Assembly (NCBI RefSeq): GCF_963678975.1
Contig: NC_089277.1
Location: 23,572,672 to 23,636,671, forward strand
Length of the DNA stretch: 64,000 bases
Direction: 5' to 3'
Source of the DNA: Dysidea avara
Lineage: Eukaryota; Porifera; Demospongiae; Dictyoceratida; Dysideidae
The position numbers and the translations under genes are program-made. Under the pieces are notes generated by a model. It was given only the letters and a program-made list of their open reading frames with translations. It searched no databases and had not been told where the DNA came from. Shown here one piece after another: positions 23,440 through 34,257 of the stretch (positions are counted from its first letter, which is position 1; the number at the start of each line of letters is the position of its first letter).

Positions 23440-24410
23440 GGCTAATATCAGACGAAGATTTTTGAACAGTCATATCTCAGCCAAGAACAATGATATCAAG
23501 CTGTAATTAGCAGGTATGGTTGTAAAGTGTTACAGGTTTTTGCAATTGAATTCGTCGCCTTTGCAATTGAATTCGTCCCGTTTGCAATTGAATTCGTCCC
23601 GTTTGCAATTGAATTCGTCCCATTTGCAATTGAATTCGTCGCTTTTGCAATTGAATTCGTCGCTTTTGCAGTTGAATTAGTCTGTTTTGCAATAGAATTC
23701 GTCGCGTTTGCATTACAATTCGTCATAAACAAAACGGCTCCAAGAAACCAACCCGTTCATTAAGAGATGAACAATTTATGCCTTGGAGAGTTACACTTGA
23801 GACACTAGAAGGTGGTAGTACGCGAAGTTGATAGCTGTCTGACAAGTTAATTAGCTTGCTCGCGAGTGACCACACCCATCGCGAATGGCGTAGTAGAGTT
23901 TGGAATGTTGTTGGAGAGACTGTAGAGGAAGAATTATTGCCTTATAAAGAGTTGTTTACTACTGTTGTACTTGAACAAGTTCTTGTAGCAGCTGCTACAT
24001 CGTGTTTTCATGTTTGCTCCAGCTGCCATTCTTGTTATGGACGAATTTAACTGCAAAAGCGACGAATTCAATTGCAAAAGCGACGAATTCAATTGCAAAC
24101 GGGACGAATTCAATTGCAAAACCGACGAATTCAATTGCAAACGGGACGAATTCAATTGCAAACGGGACGAATTCAATTGCAAACGGGACGAATTCAATTG
24201 CAAAAGCGACGAACTCAATTGCAAACGGGACGAATTCAATTGCAAAGTCGCCGAATTCAATTGCAAAAACCTGTAAAATAAGTACATTCAAGCATTGATT
24301 TATGTCAAATCCCTATTCTATTGGCTAATGTATAAGCATACCTGCTAGTTAGAGTTTGATATATTCGCCCTTGGCTGAGATATAACTGTTCAAAGTTCTT
24401 CATCTGACAC
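23440..24410. mobile_element. Inverted-repeat element with 21 bp tandem arrays in both arms
   Basis: The left flank (GACGAAGATTTTTGAACAGTCATATC, read in pieces, then GCAGGTATG) is found inverted at the right flank (CATACCTGC ... GAGATATAACTGTTCAAAG). Between them lie a 21 bp array (about 23536-23735), about 300 bp of unique sequence, and a second array (24035-24276) in the opposite orientation. The whole is about 970 bp, like a foldback transposon with satellite arms. The unique core has no clear gene. Confidence 0.6.
24035..24276 (+). repeat. 21 bp tandem repeat, second array
   Basis: Unit GACGAATTCAATTGCAAACG plus one base, about eleven copies; the mirror array is at 23536-23735. Because the period is a multiple of three, several frames stay open. 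One plus frame reads as repeated DEFNCK plus a variable residue (R, S or T), giving a Cys every seven residues. There is no start context or flanking domain, so I treat it as noncoding satellite rather than a protein. Confidence 0.9.
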
Positions 24411-25118
24411 TCGCCCATACCTAAAACTCACAAAAATACTCCTACCACGTGGCCATTTTTATGTCTGTTGCGTAAGCTCACAAGAAGCATCTGATACACT
24501 GATAACCAAGTCCAAGAATCTTGTAATCACTAAGTACAATTGAAACAAGACTAAATATAATATAATTTGCATACTCTCAGTGGACTTACTTTTGTTAGCA
24601 ATACGAGTATGGTCAGTGAAGTAAGGACAAACAAGATGAAACAGGTTCTTGAAAGCACTCAACACATTTACAGTGCCAGACGTACATGAGGTAGCAGCCA
24701 TCAGTTGTTGATAAAAAGTAGTAGAAAACATGAAGAAATGAGACCAGTTCCCAGAAGAAATGAGACCAGTTTCCATAAACCTAAACGAAGGTAAATATAA
24801 ATTGTATATTGGACACTCTCAGTGTACTTACTCACAGTTGTTGGCAATAAGAAGAATCTCCTAGAACTGAGACTAAGTCTGTAATTCCTACCCTATTGAA
24901 AAGAAAATGAATAAAAATACAATCAGGCCTAACGCATTTACAGCTGTAATTAATTAGAAGAACTCCGTGAAAAAAGAACAAAACTGTCCACATATGTCGC
25001 TACCAGATTCTTTAAAGAAAACAGCTGCCATTGAAGGAAACTAACACTGCAGATGTTGTACACTAACAACCTGTAGAACTAAGAGGTCCGATAAGAAACT
25101 GCAGTACCTCTGAAGAGA

Positions 25119-25177
25119 TAGTCTCGCGGCGCCCGACCCTAAAAAGAGGGTCTGGTGAAACTGTGTACGAAAAGTTT
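25119..25177 (+). repeat. Left terminal inverted repeat of the AcademH-like transposon
   Basis: It matches the complement of 30025-30083 at 58 of 59 positions. It contains the internal hairpin at 25135-25152. It ends about 118 bp before the transposase start codon and therefore probably contributes to its promoter. Confidence 0.95.
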
Positions 25178-25294
25178 TCGCTTAGGAATTTAAATTGTGT
25201 GACGTTAGTGAATTATTGCATAACTGTAAAAATGAATCAATATCGTTAAGTACTGAAAAATCCGGTGGTATACTAGTAGGTAGTTCTGTAGTTC

Positions 25295-28200
25295 ATGGCA
25301 ATACTCGTGCCTTGCTGTTTGCTATGTGGAGCTGCTTTACCAGAATCTAAATGCAGAAGGAGTGTTTTGTCGAACGAAGGGAATAATGTTAAGCGGGTAG
25401 TTGAAGATTATGTGCGGAAAGAACTGTGCATCAGCTATCTTGCAGAAGAGTTTAGAAACTAACAGACAGAATGTCTATAAGCCTGACAAAAATGTTTTAG
25501 TGGCAGTTATTGCTGGTGTGATGTTGAGAAACTGTAGCCAGCGTGCCAATTTCCTGCAATCTGTAATTTCACTGCTTTTGTATTCTAATCATTGTCCAAA
25601 ACAGGTACATAGTTGTAATTGTAAATTTTGGATTGAGGCATAGCCTGTACATCCAAATTTAGTTAACGACATGTGTGTATTGCCATTGTGCTTTTTCTAG
25701 ATATTCAGGTGCTTACACAAAGCATGCCTGTGTTTGTCACATAGAACCACAGTGCAGCTTGTGGATGATTTTGGAAAGGAGCATGATAAGCCTGTGAATA
25801 CCTGGCATGATGAAATATTTGAAAGACAATTGCTAAAGGTTTGCAAAAGCATTTTGTTGTGCTGGATTACTGTTTATATCATTATAGAATGTACCATGCT
25901 AGAATCCTAGTGACACTGCCAACCATAGCACTGTGAATCCTGGTGCTACTACTGCAGTAACTATTGAATCCAATGTGTTTTGTGATCCAAAGGCTGGTGA
26001 AACAAATGACGAATGGAACAGTAGTGTACAATCATCTCAAGACAGTAGTAGCGCTGATACTTTTTGTAATTTATTATCTTCTCCCATTGCACCAAGGTTT
26101 TCTCCTGTACTTACAGCTTCTGACACTGCAGAGTCTTCTGGGACAGAAGAGTTTTTTGATTTCCTTTGTTCTGAATTGCCCATGTCAACCTTTAAGTTTG
26201 TAGCTGATAATGTTGATTTTTACATTAGACCCAGACAGGAAACATTGGACCATCATGCTTACTCTTTACATTGTACACATATAATGGCAGTGAAGGATAG
26301 AGTTGACTGTTCAGTTCTGAGTGATACACCTCGTTCTGTTGATATTGCATCAGTAGACTTTGAAACAGTGTTACCTAATCATAATGACTTGAAAGGTTTG
26401 AAAGAAAATCTGACCATTCTTCTGTCAAGAACCGTTAGAGCGCATATGCCATTCTTTCGCAAACATATCAGTGTGAAAGCAGTCCCTCAACACATACAAC
26501 ATCAGTTTTCAAGTGAGATGTCCAGCAAGTCAGAGGTGGTAAGAAGTTCATTACTTTGTATACATATGCATAGCTAATACATGTACAGTATCACTCAAAC
26601 ACATCACCTTGTGAGAGTGAAAGTGATTAAAAAACGTGCTAATCAATGGCACTCTCAAGTATTCATTCTGTTTTGTTTGAGATGCAAGCAAAATTGGTGC
26701 CACCCCTTTAATTAGTAAGGTTGCTCTCTCCCGCAAGACGTGTTGCATTTGAGCAGTACATATCATACGTGTATGTCAGGATGATGATGAATACAGTATG
26801 CGTGTATGATGCCTATATATGTTATTATAGCATACTGTACCAAACTAACATAGATGCGCTTATTCAATAGTTTTACTATGTAGGTTCCATTAGGTGTAAT
26901 GCTCAAGAATGAGAACAAGCAAGATGAAATGATTTGTGTGCTGGAAAAGCTTATGGAGTATGTTCCATCTGTTACTACTGTAGACAGTGTTGTTGATCCT
27001 GACACTGAGGAAACAGTAAATTTGGTATCACACAAATTTCATCGTGTGATGTGTGGCGGAGATCAATTAACTGCAGAACGCATCCGTGGCTGTAAAAGAA
27101 CTAAAAGCAACTCAAATACAGATAAAGAAAGATTGCAAGGATTAGAACTCGTAGTAGAAGATTGGCATTCAAAGGTTGCGCTATTAAAAGTAAGCAAGCA
27201 AGTACAAAGTAGGTATGATTCCCTTTAAATTAGTGCAATAAACAACTTGACTGTACCTAATTATGTATGTGTGTTATGTACGTTTACAACTGTTTGATTT
27301 CCATATTTTATAGGTAATATGGAAGAGATTGTATAATACCTCCTCAGGCATGGACACCTGTACGCTTTATCATTTGCGTAATCAGTTACAAAGGAGAGCT
27401 GTCACTAAGAAGGTTAAGACTGACCCCACAAGTTGTGAAGATTTTTTCTGTTAGTCACTACTGGCCATCTGTAATATGCAGTGATGTCTGCTATTGGTAT
27501 GTTATCATTAGAAGATTCACCATCAGATGAATGTTATTCTGATTTTGCCAATAAATCTGAAGGAGAGCGCAAGGAAATTTTTGAAGAACAATGCGAGATG
27601 TCTTGGACTCCCATTTAAACATTGAAACCATCACTTTACCATCAAGTGAAGAAAGTAGCAATGAACAGCCATCACCCAATATCATTTCAGCTTGCAATGA
27701 AGATGAAGAACAACATGCACCATGTAATAAGACAAGCAACAACTCTGTTTTAGCATATGCTAATGAAGTTTTTTCATTAGGGCTTTTGTTGATGGAGTTT
27801 ATTGATGCTGTTAAGGAAGGAGATGGGCAAAGAATATTGACATGTTGGAAGTACATGCTGTTATATCACATAAAACTAAATATTCAATTGAAGCATTTCA
27901 TTTACTTGCACACTATAATTACATATACAGTGAAAGATTGTGCAGACAGTTACTCTGGAGTCGTACCATTAATGTTCATGGAAAGCCTGGTAAAAATATT
28001 TCCATGGATTTACACATGGAACACCTGAACAGAGACTTTAAAACTGTAGTTAGTCACTTAAAACCCAACACCCTTGGTCCATCCTTACAAAGAACTGGAA
28101 GAGCATTGAAGATTTTAAGAGAAATTCAATCTCACTATGACGAGGTTACATGTGTAACAACTGAATCTGCGTATCATTCATCCAGAAACAGCAATAAGGA

Positions 28201-28297
28201 CCTACCCATGGTAATAGAACAATTGCAAAAAGCAGAAGTGTTCAGAATGATTGAAAACCGTCAACACCAGCAATTTTCTGACAGGCAGTTTACTTAA
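25295..28297 (+). pseudogene. DUF6589-type transposase (Academ family), decayed
   Basis: Begins MAILVPCCLLCGAALP, a zinc-ribbon-like start (CCLLC, later CGKNC). Probable exons: about 25295-25610 (SVISLLLYSNHCPKQ), 25700-25839 (RCLHKACLCLSHRTTVQLVD), 25888-26538 (contains FKFVADNVDFYIRPR), 26884-27189 (MCGGDQLTAERIRG, LVVEDWHSKVALLK), and 27314 onward (IWKRLYNTSSGMDTCTLYHL, LRNQLQRR). The C-terminal part reads EAFHLLAHYNYIYSERL, LLWSRTINVHGKPGKNI and LHMEHLNRDFKT. These are the conserved blocks of DUF6589. Asp in ADNVD, Asp in GGDQ and Glu in MEHLN are plausible DDE residues (inference). Lesions: a one-base frameshift near 25413, a TAG near 25900, frame changes and a TAA near 27450-27475, and shifts near 27600 and 27850. 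Confidence 0.85.
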
Positions 28298-28487
28298 CAA
28301 ATTGGATACATATGAACTTAGGGACTGGATGACATCTCAACTTCGCAGTATTTTACGCTACTGTATTCAAGACAGTCTTTAGTTTCTGATATGTGTGGCA
28401 GTTAATATCAATATAGTTATTTTCATTAATTAAAATCTGTGGTGCAACAGTAAGATAATCATTGTAAAATATATAAATAAGATATTG

Positions 28488-29973
28488 TTAACACAAGCCA
28501 CAACAGCAAGCTGTGGCACAAATATCACAGCACAGACAGCCTGCTGGTCTACTTCCATCGTACGAGTCAAAATCCTGGAAAAGAGTGTGTCGCCTACATT
28601 GGAGATTGCAGTAATCTTTCATGCTGTCTTCAATGTGCCCTAGTTCAAGATCGTTGTTGGAAAAATACAGTACAGCATGAGATACCTGTCCATCTCGTCC
28701 AGTCTCCTGCACTTAACTTTCTACATCGGAGGGTGGGCCCCAATGTATAATTCTATGAACATTAGAACAATCCATTCCCATACCAAATGCCACTGTAGCT
28801 ACTATTATTCTAAGCCTTCCTTCAGGCTGTGTAAAAGACTTTACAATGCCTTCTTTCACATCAACACTGGTACAAGCTGTAAACATGTCCATCAATCTAA
28901 ATCGAGAAATATCAGGGTACCCAATAGGATTCATCATCTCTTTACCTAGCATGCTTTTAAAGAATAGATATATATGATCTGTGTCCTCATATGTCCTACA
29001 GAAAATTATTGTTTTGTTAGTGTTTCTGCGATTCTTACTGAGCTCTTCTACTAGGGAAGCAAATGTTTCTTCAATATCTGCAATCTTCTTTGTTACTTTA
29101 TATACAATGTTTGGCTTCTCAGGAGATCTTATTATCATTACTGGCTTTACCAAACCAAGAGACTTACAGATATCTTTTCTTGTTTGTTTAGTAGCTGTGG
29201 CTGTCATTGCCATTATGTTAACAGATGTGTCCAACAATCCTCTCATTTCACCAAGATTCGAATACTCTTGTCTGAATTCTTTACCCCTACATTAAAAATG
29301 AGTGGAAGCATACACTACATGATACTTATATGCTAGTTAGTTTAGTATTACAGTGACACAATTATTGACTGGTTAAAACATCATGATAGCTAACACTAAG
29401 CTTGCCATTTCTTGATACAGTGTGCTTCGTCCACAGCTATACCAACTAGGCGATCATGATAGGTCTTTGAACGGAAGATGTCTACCCAGCTTTTGTCTCC
29501 AAGCAGTAATTCAGGGCTTATAAATATTACAGAATAGTCACCTGCACTTAATTTAGTTTTGATGGTTTCATCTTCATGGTCAAACTTTTCTTGAACATAA
29601 ATGGATTGTACACCCTTCTGTACTAGGGACCGCGCCTGATCTTTCATTAGTGCCTGTAAAGGGCTTACTACTGTAACAATGATAATTGAGTATGGACTTT
29701 CTCTTTTAGACAGTCATAGACCCATGGTAAGCTCGAGTAGCAGAACGATTTACCATAGCCAGTAGGAAGAGACAAAAACAAATCCTGTCCCAACACGAAA
29801 GACTTAACTGCACCTTGCTGGCACGGCTTCAATTCAGTGAATCCAAGTCGCCATGCCACTGTAGTGACAACAGAAGACAACTTTCTATCTTCAATGTAAT
29901 GATATTTACAGTTGGAACTCGAAGCCATAAAACTATCCACGTAAGAATCCACATAATTACTAGGTTGCGTCAC
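28488..29973 (-). pseudogene. RecQ-like helicase of the AcademH-like transposon
   Basis: A superfamily 2 helicase read from MTQPSNYVDSYVDSF (29973), in two exons (29973-29406 and 29286-28488) joined by a GC-AG intron within the KKW/GKEF codons. Motifs in order: GFTELKPCQQGAV (motif 0), LPTGYGKS (Walker A), VVSPLQALMKDQ (Ia), VDEAHCIKKW (DEAH box), MAMTATAT (III), KTIIFCRTYEDTD (IV), RIIVATVAFGMGMDCSNV (V) and VQETGRDGQ (VI). A Cys cluster CRRH...CCDIC resembles the RecQ zinc-binding region. Lesions: a one-base shift near 29697 before the SIIIV strand, and a TAA in place of Tyr immediately before motif VI near 28710. It presumably aids strand separation or repair during transposition (inference from AcademH). 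Confidence 0.85.
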
Positions 29974-30024
29974 TAATTACAAATGGAGCAATCTGATTGG
30001 AGCTTCCAACATTCCGGCAGCGCC

Positions 30025-30083
30025 AAACTTTTTGTACACAGTTTCACCAGACCCTCTTTTTAGGGTCGGGCGCCGCGAGACTA
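30025..30083 (-). repeat. Right terminal inverted repeat of the AcademH-like transposon
   Basis: Inverted partner of 25119-25177 with one mismatch. It starts about 50 bp upstream of the helicase start codon, so the repeat may supply the helicase promoter. The duplicated target CTGAAGAGA follows directly. Confidence 0.95.
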
Positions 30084-30334
30084 CTGAAGAGATAATATAC
30101 AAAATCATAAGAGCAGACCATGCATACTCTTACTGTTGATGGCTGATGAACTGTATCCACTCATCATCCGCCATAAGCTGAGATAACAGGTTATAAAATA
30201 TGTAATACGTACGCAGCAACCAAAGTTGAATCATTTGCAGGCCGTTGTCATACAATACACAATAAACAATTTAATATGGCTAAACCTATCGTACAAACTA
30301 TCATTTTAGTCTAATACTTACTCATTTAGAGCTG

Positions 30335-30600
30335 TTTTTGATCACTGCCATCGTAGGAATTGGGCCACTACGCCGCCACTTCACCACTACAACCAGCAAG
30401 GATGCCACAGTTGTGGTCCATAACTATCATCGTGCGGAGCATGGGTCATTGGACGATGGCGCCGATCGCGCACACTCTCTCCGCGAGATACACCGTCTCA
30501 CATTTACAACCTCTCAGGCTCTGATGCAACAATAGCAACAAAGATGGCGACTTAATTGCATCTGCTACGCATGCGCACACCACTGACTCCTTCAATTTTA
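30335..30600. promoter_or_regulatory. CpG-rich segment, possible promoter or first exon
   Basis: Unlike the AT-rich surroundings, this stretch is rich in CpG (CGCCGCC, GGCGCCGATCGCG, CTCCGCGAGA). On the minus strand it ends in GTAAGT at about 30323, a good splice donor. It could be the 5' end of a minus-strand gene that includes the duplicated modules at 22.9-24.9 kb and was later interrupted by the transposon. No coherent protein was found. Confidence 0.3.
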
Positions 30601-30617
30601 AACAAGCATTACTTTTT

Positions 30618-31275
30618 ATTATTATTATTATTATTAAATACAGAGAAAAAGGCATTATGCCTGTGAGTCCTGCTCATTACAATAAACAATTACATTAAGA
30701 ATAAAAGTTATCAATCAAAATTGTAAAGTTGTCAGTAGAATTAGACGACACTACATAATTGGGTAAATTATTCCATGAATTGATGGTTCTTACTGAAAAG
30801 AATTTACTTCGAACATTCTTTTGGGCTTGAGGTTTAAAAAGTTTGAAGTCATGTCCCCTTGTGGCACTTGACAAATTCAGGTGGAAAAATAATTCAGGTT
30901 GAAGATTAACATTCCCTTGTAAGATATTATATAGCATAATCATGTCAGCACGATGCCTTCGATATGACAAAGCTTGAGGGTAACCAGACGTTCATCATAC
31001 TCCAAACTGGACAGATCCTGAACACATTTAGTGGCTCTTCTTTGCACTCTCTCCATCCTGTCACAATCTCCAATATAATTGGGTCCCCATACAACATTAG
31101 CATATTCAAGGTGAGGTCTTACCAGAGCCTTGTAGAGTATTGGAAGGGTCTTTTTATTTAGAGTGTTAAATGATTTTTTGACTAATCCCAATACATGATT
31201 GGCTTTGTTTATAGCAGAGGTTGCTTGGCTATGGAACTTTAAGCTAGAATCCACTATTATTCCTAAGTCTTGACG
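30618..31275 (-). mobile_element. 5'-truncated LINE, reverse transcriptase C-terminal part
   Basis: The minus strand reads SLKFHSQATSAINKANHVLG, ALVRPHLEYANVVWGPNY and RVQRRATKCV, then after a frame change near 30965 SYRRHRADMIMLYNIL, RGHDFKLFKPQAQKN and FFSVRTINSWNNLPN. It ends near 30700 and is followed by an (ATT)n tail at 30620-30636. It is the same C-terminal arrangement and tail type as the 9.3-13.6 kb LINE, but a clearly different family member. Confidence 0.85.
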
Positions 31276-31947
31276 TTCTGATTACTATACCAACTTTTGC
31301 AGGTGTGCTAACTGTGCAAGAAAATCTGGATTTGTATGACTCTTAGAAAGAATTGATTGAATAATAAATTTTTCTGGTATTATATGCTTTGCCATATGAA
31401 AATGTGTACGTATGAAATTAGCTATCACAACAAAGCTAGCTATAGTGATTAACGGAAGTGTAGCTACTTATTGTAAAATCATCATGACTTTGTTTGATAC
31501 AGTAAAAAATCTTAAGTCACATGCTGTATGCATAAACAAAAGTCCGTGAATAATGAGATGGTGAAGCTAAAAAGCCACTGAGTTATCACATTTAGTAAAG
31601 TAAACAAAACCATAGCAAAAGAATGTGTATTAAACTAAGGTATAATCTGTTTTCCATAATATAAGATGGGGTTTATACTAAAGTATAAGATAGTTAGTAT
31701 AATGCAAGACTATACTGAGATTATTTGTATAATTTAAGCCATTAGATATACCATCTTATATTCCTCTTTTTCCACAGTGATAATTACTTTCTTACTGTCC
31801 CAATAGCGAAGTTAGTTGGCTTAACTTAGTGCAAAAATGATAACAATATAAACTCCATACCACAATCGCAAGTTTTCTAACATTGCGTGTTGAAACATAG
31901 TAACGTTTTAACGTATGGACAACGTTTTGATAGCTATTACATAACTA
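31276..31947. other. Intergenic, AT-rich
   Basis: No coding feature. TCCACAGTGA near 31778, preceded by TAAGATGG / CCATCTTATA words (31663 and 31750), suggests a small MITE of the CACTGTGGAAA type, not delimited with certainty. Confidence 0.4.
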
Positions 31948-32305
31948 CTCGTTTACTCAACATGAACCGAGCGCTCAAAATGTAGTCTCGCTCGCTCGAG
32001 ACTAGCTACCCGAAACATAGCTCTTATCGCACGCCTCGGCTTTAATTAATCCGGGTCAGCAGTAGTGACCCGGTTTCAACGCTGCTTGGGGCGCACTCGC
32101 CTAATAGGTGAAAGAACTAACGAGAACTCATCCCATTTGTTTTACACAGTAGCATCTGAAGATCGATCGTGGTTTTAATAGCGTGGGCTGGGTCAGACCC
32201 GGATTAATTAAAGCCGGCCGAGGCGTGCGATAAGAGCTATGTTTCGGGTAGTCTCGAGCGAGCCAGACTACATTTTGAGCGTTCGGTTCATGTTGAGTAA
32301 ACGAG
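31948..32305. mobile_element. 358 bp MITE with ~110 bp inverted ends and TA duplication
   Basis: CTCGTTTACTCAACATGAAC at the left is inverted at the right (CATGTTGAGTAAACGAG), and the arms continue through GTAGTCTCG and CCGAAACATAGCTCTTATCG to about 32056. TA flanks both ends, which fits the Tc1/mariner superfamily (inference; many foldbacks also use TA). The inner part holds GACCCGGTTTCAACGCTG, repeated at about 33805-33825. Confidence 0.8.
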
Positions 32306-32482
32306 TATTAATGAAATTTAAAAAAAAGAAAAGGTTTTGTACTTGTAGTGTAAAAAAAGAAAGAAGAGTAGTTATGTGATAACTAAGCCGGTAAGTTTAT
32401 AATTTAAAATCAGTCAGTGGGTTTTGGTTGCACGTAGCTACTGTGAGTTTACAGACAGCAATTGGGTGTGGTTTCGTGCATT

Positions 32483-32880
32483 ATTTATTTATTTATTGTT
32501 AATCAGCAGGACCCTCCAGGGGTATAATGCTGATGTGCAATTACATGTGTACAATTTCAATTAGTTACTTAACTATATAAGTATGTACAATTACGACAAG
32601 TTACTTAATTATATACATATGTACAATTACAATAATAAACTATAAAAATATATACAATTACGATAAGTTACTTAACCATATACATAAAAGGGGCTAATTT
32701 TTGCTTAAATTCTTCAACACAGTCAGTCTCAATAATCTCAGCATCTAATCTATTCCATTCTGGTACAGTTCTTGGGAGGAAGGAATATTTATATACATCA
32801 ATTCTTGGTTAGTAAGGTACTAGTTTAAAGTTGTGTGAGTGTCGGGTCCGTAATACAGTAGATGCATACGTAGTATTACA
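32483..32880 (-). mobile_element. LINE 3' fragment with (AAAT)n tail
   Basis: On the minus strand the sequence reads RIDVYKYSFLPRTVPEWNRL and ETDCVEEFKQKLAPF, the end of a LINE reverse-transcriptase protein. It is followed by noncoding 3' sequence and an ATTT repeat at 32483-32497. A TAA in the first line shows decay. It sits inside another repeat (GCAGACAGCAA...GTTTCGTGC) also seen near 33551-33580. Confidence 0.7.
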
Positions 32881-34255
32881 ATTTCCCGATATATTGAAGT
32901 GGGTGTGGCTCACAAGTATTAGGAATGTCTAACGGATTTTTAAAAGTTTGACAAATGAGTGTTTTTTATAGCTACAGCATCTTGTAGAGCTCGGAAAATG
33001 CTGCAGATTGATATATTGGTTTGCCACATTTGCTTTAGTGGTAGCCAGTAATTGTTAAATAAACAAATAGGCGGTTCTCCAGACTTCTCTATTGAGCATC
33101 ATTGGTAGCCATGGCACAAAACAAGTGACGTTGGGTGATTACGTCACTTTGTATTATCAATTGCGTAGAATTGCCAGGAAACTAATACAGGCGTTCAAAT
33201 TGAATCTTGTACTAACTGAAAACCAACCTATCGATTAACTGGAACGCTTCTGTGCATGGCGATCGACAAAACTAGCTTGCTGTCATCTTCCATACATTTT
33301 CTAGGCAGAGAACTAACATTGGGGCTTACACACGTACCTAGCTACTCTAATGGCGAGGAAACTCACCAGAAGAGTACTACCTTGACCAGTTCATCACTAT
33401 GAAACGAAAAATTACGCACAATTCATTGTGCCACTTTTTAATGAAATTTACGGGAGATAATTTTGAGTTTTGACATCCTTTATCCTGCTGCAAGACTAGA
33501 CTATATACAACTCGTACAATAATCGATTTGTGGGCGTGGCTCCAAGAAGCTTGCAGACAGCAACGGACACAGTTTCGTGCTACAGACTGCACTTACTAAT
33601 AAATGAGTGTGGCTGAGCGTATGCTTGTAACGCGATAAGTGGGCGTGGCTCACGAAAGAGCTATACGTGACTAGTGTTTATAAGTTTCCACGCCGTCAAA
33701 CGAACAATTTCGTTTCTCACGTGATCCAATCCGGGTCAGACCCGGATAATGTAAACCCGGTCGGACCCAGATGACCCGGAGAAAATGTGACCCGGATGAC
33801 CCGACCGGGTTTCAACGCTGGCCCCAAGTGATATATATCACTTATACTAGCGACCTCGGACCAATTTTAATTATTGCATATTTTGATTTTTTTACATTAC
33901 AGGTGTGTAAAAAAATTATTGAGGATACCATATCTGAAAACAGATTTTCAATATCTTATTCCATTGTCTTTTTACGGCTAGTAATGTCTGTCAGTGTAAG
34001 GGTTTTTTTGTACACAGTTTCTCCATAGGGAAAATGGCACCACTACTGGAACCAAATTTTCTACAACTCATAACTTCAGTAAACGTGAGAATTTTTCCAC
34101 CAAATTTGGACCCGATAATGTAAACATGTATAGAAACAAATTGCACACTTAACTAGCCACACCCACTTTTGGTTTCACAGGAATTCGTCAAATTCATAAC
34201 TAGAACACACTAAAATCACATACACTATATACAAAAACAAAGATAAAAAGCTTAA
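32881..34255. other. Intergenic with degraded repeats
   Basis: Contains several copies of GTGGGCGTGGCTC (near 33532, 33640), words of the CCGGGTCAGACCCGG type at 33730-33815 related to the MITE at 31.9 kb, and no supported gene. Confidence 0.45.
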
Positions 34256-34257
34256 TC

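Larger units (their letters stand above)
22970..24900. repeat. Four diverged tandem modules, possible duplicated exons (minus strand)
   Basis: Blocks near 23050-23155, 23200-23290, 24545-24610 and 24790-24885 share the order GGTAAATATAAT, ACAATC/ACACTC, then CTTAC followed by ACAGTTTG and AATAAGAATCTC. On the minus strand each contains a GTAAGT-like donor, so they may be repeated short exons or 5' splice regions of one gene. They are interrupted by the 21 bp arrays. No product is recognisable. Confidence 0.35.
25119..30083. mobile_element. AcademH-like DNA transposon (transposase + RecQ-like helicase)
   Basis: A 4,965 bp element with 59 bp terminal inverted repeats differing at one position, starting TAGTCTCGCGGCGCCCGACC. 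It is flanked by the 9 bp duplication CTGAAGAGA (25110-25118 and 30084-30092; 11 bp if the terminal TA of the left end is counted as target). Each repeat holds a stem-loop, GACCCT-AAAAAG-AGGGTC. It carries a plus-strand DUF6589-type transposase gene and a convergent minus-strand RecQ-like helicase gene, with about 190 bp between them. A DUF6589 transposase paired with a superfamily 2 helicase is what I know of the AcademH lineage of the Academ superfamily; the assignment is by recollection and architecture. Both genes are damaged, so this copy is not autonomous as it stands. Confidence 0.85.

Noticed and set aside
23496-24298. Several overlapping frames of 68-117 codons on both strands with heptad repeats
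   Set aside because: The 21 bp satellite keeps all frames open; there is no start context, flanking domain or codon bias.
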